Source of the DNA: G963662265 sp963668545
GTDB taxonomy: Bacteria > Spirochaetota > Spirochaetia > CADAEX01
Assembly (NCBI GenBank): GCA_963668545.1
Contig: OY764868.1
Span: 2,418,001-2,482,000 of the forward strand
Direction of reading: 5' to 3'
DNA length: 64,000 bases
Part shown: positions 53,641-63,250 of the stretch, piece by piece
How positions within the stretch are numbered: the first letter of the stretch is position 1
Layout of the letters: the number at the start of each line of letters is the position of its first letter
Program-made: the position numbers and the translations under genes
Notes under the pieces: generated by a model
Database searches by the model: none
What the model was told of the DNA's origin: nothing
What the model saw: only the letters and a program-made list of their open reading frames with translations

Positions 53641-54707
53641 CTGACCTCTCCTCCGAGAATTCTGAAGTTTGACTCATCAACTCTCAAGGTAACTTTTTCA
53701 CCTTCCTGCATGAAGATTCTTCCTGCCATCTGGCCTCTCACTCTTGTTCCGTCAACATTTATATAGATGTCTGTCATATTGCCCATGAAAATTGCCTGAT
53801 CTATCATTCCGTCAAGTTCGTTACTCATTCCATCTTTACTGAACTCAATATCTTCGGGTCTCCATGAAAAGAGAACATCATCTCCTGCTTTTTTCTCATG
53901 GCTGCTGTTTTCTTTGCTCATGAAGAATTTTCCGTAGTCAGATTCAACTTCATAGTTCTTTTCATCTATGCCGAGGATTCTGCCTTTGGAAATATTTGCA
54001 GCGCCGATAAAGTCTGCTACAAAACTTGTTTCAGGTTTTCTGTAGATCTGATAAGGATTGTCGATCTGTTCGATCTTTCCGCTGTTCATTACAACAATTC
54101 TGTCAGAGATTACGAGAGCTTCAGCCTGGTCATGTGTAACATAAATACTTGTAATACCAAGCTGCTGCTGAAGCTCTCTTATCTCCATCCTTACTTTGTC
54201 CCTGAGTTTTGCATCAAGGTTTGATAAAGGTTCATCAAAAAGGAGGATTCGGGGTCTTGTCACAATTGCCCTTGCAAGGGCAACCCTCTGCTGCTGACCG
54301 CCTGAAAGCTGTCCCGGTTTTCTGTCCGGATACTGCTCAAGTCCGACTATTTTGAGAGCATCGAAAATTCTGTCTTTCTGCTCTTCAACCGGTACCTTCT
54401 GCATTTTGAGTCCGAATGCAACATTGTTGTAAACCGACATGTGCGGGAAAAGCGCATAGGACTGAAAACACATTGATGCGGACCTCCTGTTAGGTGCAAC
54501 TGTGTTCATAAGATCATCATCAAAATATATTTCCCCCTCTTCCGGCTGAACAAATCCTGCTATTGTTTTAAGTGTAGTAGTTTTACCGCATCCTGACGGT
54601 CCGAGAAGTGTTATAAACTCCCCTTCTGCTACATCAAGATTTACACCTTCAATTACTTTTACATCTCCGTAACTTTTATGAATATTAACCAACCTCAATC
54701 GAGCCAT
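53637..54707 (-). CDS. ABC importer ATPase (PotA/FbpC-like)
   Basis: 356 residues from the ATG at 54707, chosen for AAGGAGAAGAATA; a frame start at 54812 is unsupported. Walker A GPSGCGKTT, signature LSGGQQQRVALARA, Walker B ILLFDEPLSNLDAKLR and the H-loop THDQAEA are intact. The C-terminal part is a TOBE domain, as in PotA and other importer ATPases of this class. First gene of the operon, running toward the YesM/YesN genes on the other strand. Confidence 0.93.
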   Translation of the reverse strand: MARLRLVNIHKSYGDVKVIEGVNLDVAEGEFITLLGPSGCGKTTTLKTIAGFVQPEEGEIYFDDDLMNTVAPNRRSASMCFQSYALFPHMSVYNNVAFGLKMQKVPVEEQKDRIFDALKIVGLEQYPDRKPGQLSGGQQQRVALARAIVTRPRILLFDEPLSNLDAKLRDKVRMEIRELQQQLGITSIYVTHDQAEALVISDRIVVMNSGKIEQIDNPYQIYRKPETSFVADFIGAANISKGRILGIDEKNYEVESDYGKFFMSKENSSHEKKAGDDVLFSWRPEDIEFSKDGMSNELDGMIDQAIFMGNMTDIYINVDGTRVRGQMAGRIFMQEGEKVTLRVDESNFRILGGEVR

Positions 54708-55159
54708 TATTCTTCTCCTTCTAATTCCGGGGCACAGGTTTTCATTTCTCAAACCAGATTTTCCTTTCCGTAAACAGCAAAACTGTCGTAGCAGATTGCT
54801 TGGCATATACACATTCAGCTAGAAAAATACATATGATTTTTACGGACTTCAGCGCCTCTATTCAGGTACCCCTCGTATCATCCGCCAACTCTGTTGATCG
54901 CCGATAATACAATAGCCCCGGTAAGCCAGGATTTGAAGATTTGATATTATTGATTTCTGTCTCAATATTGTGCAGATTTTCAGAGATTTCATGCAGATCA
55001 GATCAGGAATTTCTTTATCTGAAAAAATATTACTGCATTCTGTTCCGATATTATTCTGTCTTTGGATCTTTGTATTTTCCTTCTTCCCTATTTGTATTAA
55101 AAGGTATTTAATAGGCTGATCCCGATATATAGACGTTAAACCCGACAAGGAGGTATTGA
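54708..55159. other. 452-base divergent regulatory region
   Basis: Between the ABC ATPase gene (minus) and the isomerase-like gene at 55160 (plus). No gene is credible: a minus-strand frame at 54858-55148 lacks a ribosome site. The sequence is AT-rich and probably holds both promoters and the YesN-binding sites, but no exact repeat pair or hairpin stood out. Confidence 0.4.
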
Positions 55160-56014
55160 ATGAAAATTGGAATAAATCTGCCGGAAAAATTAACTGATTC
55201 TTATGATATTAAGTTGTGGCTTAAGAGGTTCTGCGACGCAGGTTACGAAGTTGTTGAATATTGTTCTGACATGCTGCCGATGATAATCGGTGGTAAACTA
55301 AACAGGGAAATAACATTATTCATGAAAAAGCTTACAGATGAATTCCCTTTAACATATTCAATGCATATCGGATACGGTATAGATCTGAGAGATACAGAGA
55401 ATTACGAACTTCAGGAAAATTCTCTCATGTCTTCAATAGAAGCTGCCGCTGAAACAGGATGTATACTTCTTAATCTCCATTATGAAAAAAAATCTGATTC
55501 CAGAGAAGTTGAAGAACGTTTTCTGGAAGGACATCTTAAAGCATGCGATTATGCTGAAAAACTTGGAATTGATCTTGCAATAGAAAACATTGAGCTTGAA
55601 TATGTCAATCCTGTTATTGATTTTGTTAAAGAGGTAAACAGAAAAAACTTCAAAATGAATTATGATATCGGTCACGGATTTCTTGCATCCGATTATCTCA
55701 AATTTGATTTCTTTGAATCAATAAAAAAATCCATTCCAGTACTGGGGCATCTTCATTTTTCAGACAATACCGGAAAATTCGAAAAACTCAGAATTTCAAA
55801 CAGGCCTGTTTATGATAATCTGCCCATGGGAAACCGTTTTGCTCTCGGAAGAGGAGATATTCACCTTCCCCCACTCTGGGGTAATATCCCATATAACAAA
55901 ATAGCAGAAATACTCAAAGATTATGACAAAATCATTATCTGTGAATTCTATACTGAATATTTCATACCATTTCTGAAAGATATAAGGATAAATACAGAAA
56001 ATTTATTTAAATAA
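55160..56014 (+). CDS. Sugar isomerase/epimerase-like TIM-barrel protein near the importer
   Basis: 284 residues with the AP_endonuc_2/xylose isomerase-like barrel: AIENIELEYV, NYDIGHGF, GHLHFSDNTG and IICEFY supply the usual metal-binding residues. AAGGAGGTATTGA gives an excellent ribosome site. It is divergent from the ABC importer and may process its cargo. It is distinct in sequence from the barrel protein at 45131. Substrate not known. Confidence 0.75.
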   Translation: MKIGINLPEKLTDSYDIKLWLKRFCDAGYEVVEYCSDMLPMIIGGKLNREITLFMKKLTDEFPLTYSMHIGYGIDLRDTENYELQENSLMSSIEAAAETGCILLNLHYEKKSDSREVEERFLEGHLKACDYAEKLGIDLAIENIELEYVNPVIDFVKEVNRKNFKMNYDIGHGFLASDYLKFDFFESIKKSIPVLGHLHFSDNTGKFEKLRISNRPVYDNLPMGNRFALGRGDIHLPPLWGNIPYNKIAEILKDYDKIIICEFYTEYFIPFLKDIRINTENLFK

Positions 56015-56180
56015 TTATTTTTCATATATCAATTGTTTCTCCTTTAAAATATGACTTGCCAGGTTGTAAACTTCTTTTTAAGTTATCAGTTCATTTAATA
56101 TAAGTTATGGTTGATTACTTACAAAAGGAGCCTGATTGCTATGCTTTTTTAAAATAACTGATTTACAGAAAAATTATACT

Positions 56181-57206
56181 TTAACTTAAAGAGGTTTGAC
56201 CTTCAACCGGAAAAGGCTTTACTGTTTCAGAAACCGCCTCCCCCTTCATTACATGGTTTATCAGGAGATATGCTGCTTTCTCATAAATCATTGAGGGATT
56301 GAGGTCAATTGTTGTAAAAGAGCGGGGAAGAATGCTGTTGAAAGGCATGTTGTCATAGGAAATAATCTGTATATCTTCAGGAACCCTGATATTGTAATCC
56401 GCAAGCTGGTAATAAACACCTGCAGCAGTAAAATCATTGACAACAGCTGCTGAATCAATTTTTTTATTTCTGATTTCATCAATGATAATATCAACCGCCT
56501 GCCTCCCCGCTTCTATACCTACACCCGGAAACTTTTTCCTGTCTTCTCCTGCCGGGTCAACAAGTTCAGTATTTCCGAATACAGAACAGAATCCCCGGTA
56601 TCTTTCAGAGTGGGAAACAACACTTTCAGCAAGACCTGCAATATAAACAGGTTTTGAAACTCCCCTTTTCCTGAGAATCTCCCCCTGAAGAGCTCCCCCG
56701 TAAAAATTATCAGTGGAACAGGTATTGAAACCCCTAAAACTTGCAGTGTGGTGTGCAATAATATATGGTATACCTGTGTTCCTGACTGCTTCGGCAGTCT
56801 CTGCATCATCAGCATCATAGATAATAATGCCGTCACATCTGTTTTTCAGCCTGTCAAGCTGCTCATTGCTTTCCAGGGATTCCAGATTAAGCTGGAACAT
56901 TGTTTTATTAATGACCTTCTGTATCCCTTTAATTACATCAGAATAAAACCACTTTGATACGGGAAAACTGTTCCAGCTGTATCTGTCCTCTCCTTTTTTC
57001 ATATCAACCAGTGTAATTATCCCGGTCCCGTTTCTCCTCAGCGCGCTTGCAGACTTGTCTGGAAAATACCCCAGTTCAGCAGAAGCTTTAAAAACAGCCT
57101 CCCTTCTGTCTGCTGATACAGATTCAGGATTATTGAAAACTCTTGACACAGTTGCGCTGCTCACTCCCGCAAGGTATGCCACATCATTTCTTGTTGTTTT
57201 TTTCAA
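56181..57206 (-). CDS. LacI-family transcriptional repressor
   Basis: 341 residues. The N-terminal helix-turn-helix and hinge (NDVAYLAGVSSATVSRVFNN, DKSASALRRNGTG) are typical; the rest is the periplasmic-binding-like sensor domain. Divergent from galT-galK, and a LacI-type operator lies in the galT promoter, so it most probably represses the gal genes and responds to galactose or a related sugar. Confidence 0.92.
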   Translation of the reverse strand: MKKTTRNDVAYLAGVSSATVSRVFNNPESVSADRREAVFKASAELGYFPDKSASALRRNGTGIITLVDMKKGEDRYSWNSFPVSKWFYSDVIKGIQKVINKTMFQLNLESLESNEQLDRLKNRCDGIIIYDADDAETAEAVRNTGIPYIIAHHTASFRGFNTCSTDNFYGGALQGEILRKRGVSKPVYIAGLAESVVSHSERYRGFCSVFGNTELVDPAGEDRKKFPGVGIEAGRQAVDIIIDEIRNKKIDSAAVVNDFTAAGVYYQLADYNIRVPEDIQIISYDNMPFNSILPRSFTTIDLNPSMIYEKAAYLLINHVMKGEAVSETVKPFPVEGQTSLS

Positions 57207-57268
57207 TTATATCCCCTTTATTCAGTATTTCTTTCATCTGAATTTATCAGAATCACGGCCCCTGATAC

Positions 57269-57297
57269 TTGACGCCTCCATTGTACTCGTGTACATT
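57269..57297 (+). promoter_or_regulatory. galT-galK promoter
   Basis: TTGACG (57269-57274) and TACATT (57292-57297) are 17 nt apart (5/6 and 4/6 matches), 33 bases before the galT ATG. The spacer and -10 are overlapped by the LacI-type operator. Confidence 0.6.
57282..57295. promoter_or_regulatory. LacI/GalR-type operator in the gal promoter
   Basis: TGTACTCGTGTACA has TGTA and TACA half-sites and the central CG that LacI-family dimers recognise (consensus TGTAAnCGnTTACA). Its position inside the promoter would block RNA polymerase. Confidence 0.6.
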
Positions 57298-57329
57298 ACT
57301 CTTATCAAGAGTATAATCAGGAGAAACAG

Positions 57330-58361
57330 ATGAATTACAATGATTTTCCCCACAGAAGGTTCAATCCCCTGACAGGAGAATGGGTAAAGGTTTCTCCCCA
57401 CAGGACCCAACGGCCATGGAACGGGCAGACAGAGGAAGGGGGAGAAATTACTCTGCAGGAATATGACAGGGGATGCTATCTGTGCCCGGGTAATGAAAGG
57501 GCAGGAGGAAACCGGAATCCTGATTACAGAGGGGTTTATGTATTCAACAATGACTTTGCAGCCCTTCTTCCTGATACAGAACACATGGAAGAAAATGAGA
57601 ATGATTTCATTACAGGAAAAACAGAGAAAGGGATATGCAGGGTTATATGCTATACAGATAAGCACAATTTAACCATGGCTCATATGAATACTGATGAAAT
57701 TACAAATATCATCAATATATGGAAGAAAGAGTATCTTGAACTTTCAGAGTATGATTATATCAACCATGTGCAGATATTTGAAAACAAGGGGGCTGTGATG
57801 GGCTGTTCAAATCCCCATCCCCATGGACAGATATGGGCCGAGGAGTTTATCCCGAATATACCTGCATCTGAAATTGCAAATCAGGAAAAATATCATGAAA
57901 AACACGGCAGCTGTCTTCTCTGTGATTATGCTGAATATGAATCTGGTAAAAATACAAGAATTGTCAGCAGGAACAGTTCTTTTATAGCTGTTGTACCCTA
58001 CTGGGCTGTATGGCCGTTTGAGACAATGATTCTCCCTCTCAGGCATATCTCCTCGATTGGTGAGCTTTCTGATGATGAAACCTCAGATTTTGCAGATATA
58101 TTCAAAAAAGTCACTGTTAAATATGACAACCTGTTTAAAACATCATTCCCCTATTCAATGGGAATACACCAGAGTCCGACCGACGGGAAAGATTACAGCT
58201 TTACCCATATGCATGTTCACTTTGCCCCTCCCCTCTTAAGGTCGGCTGCAGTAAAGAAATTCATGGTCGGATATGAACTCATGGCTATGCCTCAGAGAGA
58301 TATAACACCTGAAAAAAGTGCCGAAGTGCTGAGGGACCTGCCTGATACCCGCTACAATTAA
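57330..58361 (+). CDS. galT: Galactose-1-phosphate uridylyltransferase
   Basis: 343 residues. The catalytic histidine is in NPHPHGQIW (H163/H165), with the zinc-type cysteines C49 and C52 (CYLCPGN) and the FNNDFAALL segment. It swaps UMP between UDP-glucose and galactose 1-phosphate in the Leloir pathway. Shine-Dalgarno CAGGAGAAACAG. galK follows after 24 bases; no galE or galM is in the window. Confidence 0.95.
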   Translation: MNYNDFPHRRFNPLTGEWVKVSPHRTQRPWNGQTEEGGEITLQEYDRGCYLCPGNERAGGNRNPDYRGVYVFNNDFAALLPDTEHMEENENDFITGKTEKGICRVICYTDKHNLTMAHMNTDEITNIINIWKKEYLELSEYDYINHVQIFENKGAVMGCSNPHPHGQIWAEEFIPNIPASEIANQEKYHEKHGSCLLCDYAEYESGKNTRIVSRNSSFIAVVPYWAVWPFETMILPLRHISSIGELSDDETSDFADIFKKVTVKYDNLFKTSFPYSMGIHQSPTDGKDYSFTHMHVHFAPPLLRSAAVKKFMVGYELMAMPQRDITPEKSAEVLRDLPDTRYN

Positions 58362-58385
58362 GTTCAGTGATCAAAGGTGAGAAAA

Positions 58386-59696
58386 ATGAACAAAAATGAA
58401 ATGAAAAAAATCATGGAACTCTACAGCGATGAGGAATATGAATACCAGGAAAATAGGTATTCACAGCTTCTTGAAAATTTCAGAAGACATTTCCCGGAAA
58501 ACAACATCAGTTTTTTTTCATCTCCCGGAAGGACAGAACTGGGGGGAAACCATACAGACCATAACCACGGGAGGGTCCTTGCAGCTGCTGTAAACCTTGA
58601 TACAGTTGCTGCGGCCGCTCCGGTCACAGGCAGTACAGTATCCATATTTTCCGACGGATACCCTCCTCTTTCAGTCGATATCAGCTGCACGGATAAAATT
58701 AAAGAGGAGGAAGGGAGAACAGAAGCCCTTGTAAGGGGTATTGCAGATGCTTTCAGTAAAAGGGGTCTGAAAACAGGAGGCTTCAATGCTGTTGTCACAT
58801 CTGATGTTCCTCCCGGTTCAGGATTAAGCTCGTCAGCATCAATCGAAATGCTGATTTGCAGTATATTCAATACATTTTTCAATGACAGCTCCCAGCCTGT
58901 AGTTGAATGCGCAAGAATAAGCAAATACGCAGAGAATGAATACTTCAACAAGCCTTCAGGCCTCATGGACCAGACAGCATGCGGATACGGAGGAATTATA
59001 TCCATAGATTTCAGGGAAGAGGGAAATGAAGTTATAGAGCCGTTAAATTTCAGTTTCAAGGAGCACGGATATATTCTTGCTGTCATAAAAACAGACAGCA
59101 GCCATGCAGACCTTACATTTGACTACAGTTCAATAACAGAGGAAATGGGAAACATAGCAGGATATTTCGGAAAATCAGTTCTGAGAGAAGTTGATGAAAA
59201 TGATTTTTACAGGAATATTGATAAACTCAGAAAACAGGCAGGGGGAAGAGCTGTTTTAAGAGCAGCCCACTTTTTCAAAGAAAACAGAAGGGTTGATATT
59301 ATGAAGAATGCCCTTAAAGAAAACTGTATTGAAAGATATCTTGAAACAGCAGGAGAATCAGGCAATTCATCATACAAGTATCTTCAGAATGTATATTCCG
59401 CTTCCGCCCTGCAGGACCAGGCGACATCACTTGCGATTATGCTGACAGAGGATTTCCTGTCATCCTGCCCTGACAAAGAAAAGAGCAGGTTTTCACATTG
59501 TCAAGGGGTATGCAGAATACACGGGGGAGGTTTTGCAGGGACAGTTCAGGCCTATATTCCGTCAGGCTGTTTTGATAACTACAGAAACTTGATAGAAGAT
59601 GTTTTCGGAAAAGATTCGGTAATTCCTGTAAAAATAAGAAACATACCGGGAGGTTTGGTTTTCAGTCAGCCTGACAGCAGCACAACTGAGATATAA
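58386..59696 (+). CDS. galK: Galactokinase
   Basis: 436 residues from the ATG at 58386 with AGGTGAGAAAA upstream; a GTG at 58377 is less likely. GHMP-kinase motifs: the galactokinase signature SPGRTELGGNHTDHNHG (about 46-62), the ATP loop SDVPPGSGLSSSASIE and the C-terminal GGGFAGTVQ. Some 50 residues longer than E. coli GalK, as in several anaerobe enzymes with the same GRTELGGNHTDH variant. It phosphorylates galactose entering the Leloir route. Confidence 0.94.
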   Translation: MNKNEMKKIMELYSDEEYEYQENRYSQLLENFRRHFPENNISFFSSPGRTELGGNHTDHNHGRVLAAAVNLDTVAAAAPVTGSTVSIFSDGYPPLSVDISCTDKIKEEEGRTEALVRGIADAFSKRGLKTGGFNAVVTSDVPPGSGLSSSASIEMLICSIFNTFFNDSSQPVVECARISKYAENEYFNKPSGLMDQTACGYGGIISIDFREEGNEVIEPLNFSFKEHGYILAVIKTDSSHADLTFDYSSITEEMGNIAGYFGKSVLREVDENDFYRNIDKLRKQAGGRAVLRAAHFFKENRRVDIMKNALKENCIERYLETAGESGNSSYKYLQNVYSASALQDQATSLAIMLTEDFLSSCPDKEKSRFSHCQGVCRIHGGGFAGTVQAYIPSGCFDNYRNLIEDVFGKDSVIPVKIRNIPGGLVFSQPDSSTTEI

Positions 59697-59718
59697 CTGC
59701 AGGACCTGCTTCCTGACA

Positions 59719-61035
59719 TCAGTCACCGGCAGCTGATTCCTTGAGATAAAGATCAAGAGCTTCCTGCGCTTTCTCCGCTGCTGACTTCAGTACTTCAGAA
59801 GCCGGCATGTTTTCAAGCTCCAGGAGGGATGCAGCCTCTTCCAGTGCATTATTTATCTCTCCCCCTGTTGGATCATAAAACGGAGGAACAGCAATATCAA
59901 GCTGATCAAGAGATACAAGTATGTTAGGGTTCTCCCTTACATATTTATGGAATTCCCTGGTCTTCAATGCTGAGAGCCTTACAGGAATAAAACCGGTTTT
60001 AATTGAAAAATCAACTGAATTGCCTGTATTGATGAAAAAATTAATAAACTCAAAAGCGCCCATCTTTTTTTCAACAGGCACCTTTCTGGGAATACACAGT
60101 GCGCTTGCTGATGCTTCCGGCTTTCCCGGTTTTCCCTTCCAGCCCGGCTGTATGTGGGCCCCTATTACGGAACTGTCAAGGTACCCCAGGTCCCCGCTTG
60201 ATCCGAAATACCCTGCAGCCCTCCCCTGCATGACATCATCAATAGTTGCATATATATATTCAAGCCCCTGCCCTCTGTAGTTTACTTTCATTATTTTTCT
60301 ATCAAATATTGCGTTCCGGAAAATCTCCCACACCTCGATCCATTCATCTGAATCAAAAACAATCCGGGTACCGTCTTCAGAAAGTATTTTCCCCCCGTTG
60401 CCTACAGAGGCATCAATGAGAAACCTCCCGGAAAGAAGCGGTTCAAGGCCGTAGACAAGAGTTGTTCCGGCATCCCTTTTTGTAAGCTTCTCTGCAGCAA
60501 CAAGCAGGCCCTCCCATGACTGGAGATGTTTTACAGTCAGGCCTGCCTCTCTGAACAGATCCTTGCGGTAGAACAGCACCTGGGTGGATCCCATTGCAGG
60601 TATCCCGTAGTAAACACCGTCTTTTTCAACTGATTTGAGAAAAATCGGATATATATCATCAATATTGAAATCAGGTGTTGAGCTGATCAATCCGTTCAGC
60701 GGTGTAAGCCCCCCCCGCAGATACAGGGAAGTGCTGTGTTCATGACTCAGGATCAGGCAGGCAGGTTCAGTATTGCTTATAATTGCAGCATGAAGAGCCC
60801 TTGCTGTCTCTGTAAAATTGCCCTGCTGAACAGCCCTGACAAAGAACCTGTTCTGCGATTCATTGAAAGAATCAACAATATCTTCGACTGCCTTGCCTGA
60901 CGTCCCTTCAAGCCCGTACCAGAATTCTATCTCAAGAGGCTCATTCTTTTTAACACTTTTTTTCACATTTTCCCTGCAGCCTGTTAGGCTCATAATCAGG
61001 AAAAGGGAAAACAGAAAGTAAAGGATTTTTTTCAT
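59719..61035 (-). CDS. Orphan sugar-binding lipoprotein (ABC type)
   Basis: 438 residues from the ATG at 61035, with GGAGGCTGTG upstream (a frame start at 61128 is not used). The lipobox LTGC at about residues 15-18 gives a lipid-anchored binding protein. The mature part is a sugar-type type 1 solute-binding protein (EIEFWYGLEGTSGK, GIPAMGSTQVLFYRKDLF). No sugar ABC permease genes are in the window; it sits convergent to galK and after the TRAP terminator, so it may serve a permease encoded elsewhere or act in sensing. Confidence 0.88.
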   Translation of the reverse strand: MKKILYFLFSLFLIMSLTGCRENVKKSVKKNEPLEIEFWYGLEGTSGKAVEDIVDSFNESQNRFFVRAVQQGNFTETARALHAAIISNTEPACLILSHEHSTSLYLRGGLTPLNGLISSTPDFNIDDIYPIFLKSVEKDGVYYGIPAMGSTQVLFYRKDLFREAGLTVKHLQSWEGLLVAAEKLTKRDAGTTLVYGLEPLLSGRFLIDASVGNGGKILSEDGTRIVFDSDEWIEVWEIFRNAIFDRKIMKVNYRGQGLEYIYATIDDVMQGRAAGYFGSSGDLGYLDSSVIGAHIQPGWKGKPGKPEASASALCIPRKVPVEKKMGAFEFINFFINTGNSVDFSIKTGFIPVRLSALKTREFHKYVRENPNILVSLDQLDIAVPPFYDPTGGEINNALEEAASLLELENMPASEVLKSAAEKAQEALDLYLKESAAGD

Positions 61036-61164
61036 CACAGCCTCCACAGCTGAAACTCCATTATATTTCAGGATCTGACTGCAACCGGGATTATCGCTGC
61101 AGACAGAAGATATTATTGGAAATATCATATTTTTTCTATATCCGGACAGCAGTAATCCCTGAAT

Positions 61165-61204
61165 ACAAAGAAAGGGATTAATACCATTTTATGGTACTAA
61201 TCCC
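61165..61204 (-). terminator. Terminator of the TRAP operon
   Basis: GGGATTAATACCAT (61174-61187) and ATGGTACTAATCCC (61191-61204) pair with one mismatch around TTT, followed on the minus strand by TTTCTTTG. It lies 38 bases past the TRAP permease stop. Confidence 0.75.
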
Positions 61205-61241
61205 GGTATATATCAAAACAGTGCCTGAAATATTGCGGCTA

Positions 61242-63191
61242 TCAAGTGCTTGTCATTTTTTCTTTTGAAAAGAAAAACCTGTGAAGGATTATAACAAGCG
61301 CTATCTGAAGAGAACCTGCTATATCTGTCGCAATTCCGGGAATAACAAGCATGAATCCGCTTGCAAAGAGGAACAGCCTCCACCATTTTTTTATGGGACC
61401 GAACAGGTATCCTATAAAGCTGCCGCTGATACCTATCATTCCGATTATTGCAGTGACAAACATAGGAAAAGCTTCCAGAAGGGTCCCGTCTATAAGAATC
61501 ATCTTGGGAGATATTGCAAACATATATGGAATAATAAAAGCTCCAATCGCTATCTTTGCAGCATTAACCCCGGTCTTGAAAGGATTACTTTTTGCAATTG
61601 CAGAACCTGCATATGCTGCAAGAGCAACAGGAGGTGTGATATCTGCAATAATTCCGAAATAGAAACAGAAAAGGTGGCTTGCAAGAAGAGGTACGCCCAT
61701 CTTGATGAGTATTGGAGCGGCCACTGTACTTGTAATAATATAGTTGGAAGTTGTTGAAACCCCCATCCCCAGTATCAGTGATGTCAGCATGGCGCACATG
61801 AGTCCCAGGATGAGACTGCCCCCTACAACATCAAACATTCCTGCCCCGATTCTCTGACCCAGACCTGTAAGTGTAACCATTCCAACTATTATACCGGCAG
61901 TTGCGCAGGCAGTTGCAACACTTACAATACCTCTGGCTGCTGCGGGAAGAGCGGAAATAATCTGTTTTACAGGGACTTTTGTATCTTTTTTTATAAAAGG
62001 AATAATTACAGCTATAAGAATACCCCAGAGGGCACTTCTTGTAATTGTAAAACCGCTGAGCATAAAATATATGATTGCAACAAGCGGGAGTACCAGATGA
62101 CCTTTGGACCTGAGCAGAGGCCATAGAGGTGCAAGCTGATCTCTTGGAATTCCTTTAAGCCCGCTCCTTTTTGCTTCAAGATGAACCATTACCCAGATTC
62201 CTGTAAAGTAGAGAATTGCAGGAATAATTGTATGCTTCATAAGCGTAGAATAGGGAATACCTACCGCATCACTGATGAGAAAAGCTGCAGAGCCCATTAC
62301 AGGGGGCATGATCTGTCCGCCTGTTGATGCTGCCGCTTCCACTGCTGCTGCAAACTCACCCTTGTAACCCAGTTTTTTCATCATGGGGATAGTGAAGCTT
62401 CCTGTACTTACAGTATTGGATACAGATGAACCGCTTATTGTTCCTGTAAGTGCTGATGAGAGAACTGACACCTTGGCAGGTCCCCCGGAAGCCCAGCCTG
62501 CAGCACTGGTTGCTGCATCGATGAAAAACTGCCCGATTCCTGTTTTTTCAAGGCATGAGCCGAAAAAGATGAAAAGAAATATAAAAGTGGAACACACTCC
62601 AAGCGGGTTTCCGATAACCCCTTCAGTAGTCAGAAACAGGTGGGTTATGATTCTCTGGGGAGAATATCCCCTGTGATGGAGAAATCCCGGAAGGTATTTT
62701 CCTATAAATCCGTAAAGAATAAATGAAGATGCAATTATTACAATAGGAGGTCCTACAACCCTCCAGCATGCTGTCAGAACCAGAAAAACTCCGAGAGCAG
62801 CCATGGCTACATCAACATTTGTATATGCACCTGCCCTGAACTGAAGCGCTTCATAATTGAAAAGAAAATATCCGATCACTGATGCAAAGACAGCAGCGAT
62901 AAAAAGATCAAAAATGCTGTGCCTGTTTCTGTCAGTCTTTTTTGTGGCAGGATACATCACATATGCAAGACTTATTGCAAATCCAAGATGTGAGTATCTT
63001 ACAATCTGCTGGGGAAAGCTGTTTGTGATAGAAGCATAAAGCTGAAAACAGGCAAAAACTGAAAGAATTACTGTCAGCAGAATTTTCTGCTTTCCCTTGA
63101 AATTCTTGAATTTCGATTCCCTGTCAATTGTTGTTAAATCGATATCTTCTGTTATTGTTCGATTGTATTTAGCAAATAGATTAAAGCCCAT
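61242..63191 (-). CDS. Fused TRAP transporter permease (DctQ-DctM type)
   Basis: 649 residues with about eighteen membrane helices. The first 200 or so residues correspond to the small DctQ-like unit and the rest to the large DctM unit, which has GGQIMPPVMGSAAFLISDAVG, GLMCAMLTSLILGMGVSTTSNYI and ADITPPVALAAYAGSAIA. This fused form is the normal partner of TAXI binding proteins, as here. AGGAGAAAGATCCCT precedes the ATG. Cargo unknown; TAXI systems often carry dicarboxylates or glutamate-like acids. Confidence 0.93.
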   Translation of the reverse strand: MGFNLFAKYNRTITEDIDLTTIDRESKFKNFKGKQKILLTVILSVFACFQLYASITNSFPQQIVRYSHLGFAISLAYVMYPATKKTDRNRHSIFDLFIAAVFASVIGYFLFNYEALQFRAGAYTNVDVAMAALGVFLVLTACWRVVGPPIVIIASSFILYGFIGKYLPGFLHHRGYSPQRIITHLFLTTEGVIGNPLGVCSTFIFLFIFFGSCLEKTGIGQFFIDAATSAAGWASGGPAKVSVLSSALTGTISGSSVSNTVSTGSFTIPMMKKLGYKGEFAAAVEAAASTGGQIMPPVMGSAAFLISDAVGIPYSTLMKHTIIPAILYFTGIWVMVHLEAKRSGLKGIPRDQLAPLWPLLRSKGHLVLPLVAIIYFMLSGFTITRSALWGILIAVIIPFIKKDTKVPVKQIISALPAAARGIVSVATACATAGIIVGMVTLTGLGQRIGAGMFDVVGGSLILGLMCAMLTSLILGMGVSTTSNYIITSTVAAPILIKMGVPLLASHLFCFYFGIIADITPPVALAAYAGSAIAKSNPFKTGVNAAKIAIGAFIIPYMFAISPKMILIDGTLLEAFPMFVTAIIGMIGISGSFIGYLFGPIKKWWRLFLFASGFMLVIPGIATDIAGSLQIALVIILHRFFFSKEKMTST

Positions 63192-63215
63192 AGGGATCTT
63201 TCTCCTGTTTTACAA

Positions 63216-63245
63216 ATGCTGCGGAAGAAAAATCTTCCGCAGCAT
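63216..63245 (-). other. Strong intercistronic hairpin between TAXI and permease genes
   Basis: ATGCTGCGGAAGA (63216-63228) and TCTTCCGCAGCAT (63233-63245) form a perfect 13-bp stem around AAAA. It has only a weak U-rich tail (TTTG) and is followed by the permease Shine-Dalgarno, so it is probably a partial terminator or stabiliser that raises binding-protein over permease levels. Confidence 0.65.
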
Positions 63246-63250
63246 ATTTA

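Noticed and set aside
54858..55148. 96-codon minus-strand frame in the ABC/isomerase divergent gap
   Set aside because: No ribosome site, unusual composition for a protein, and it lies in the expected promoter region.
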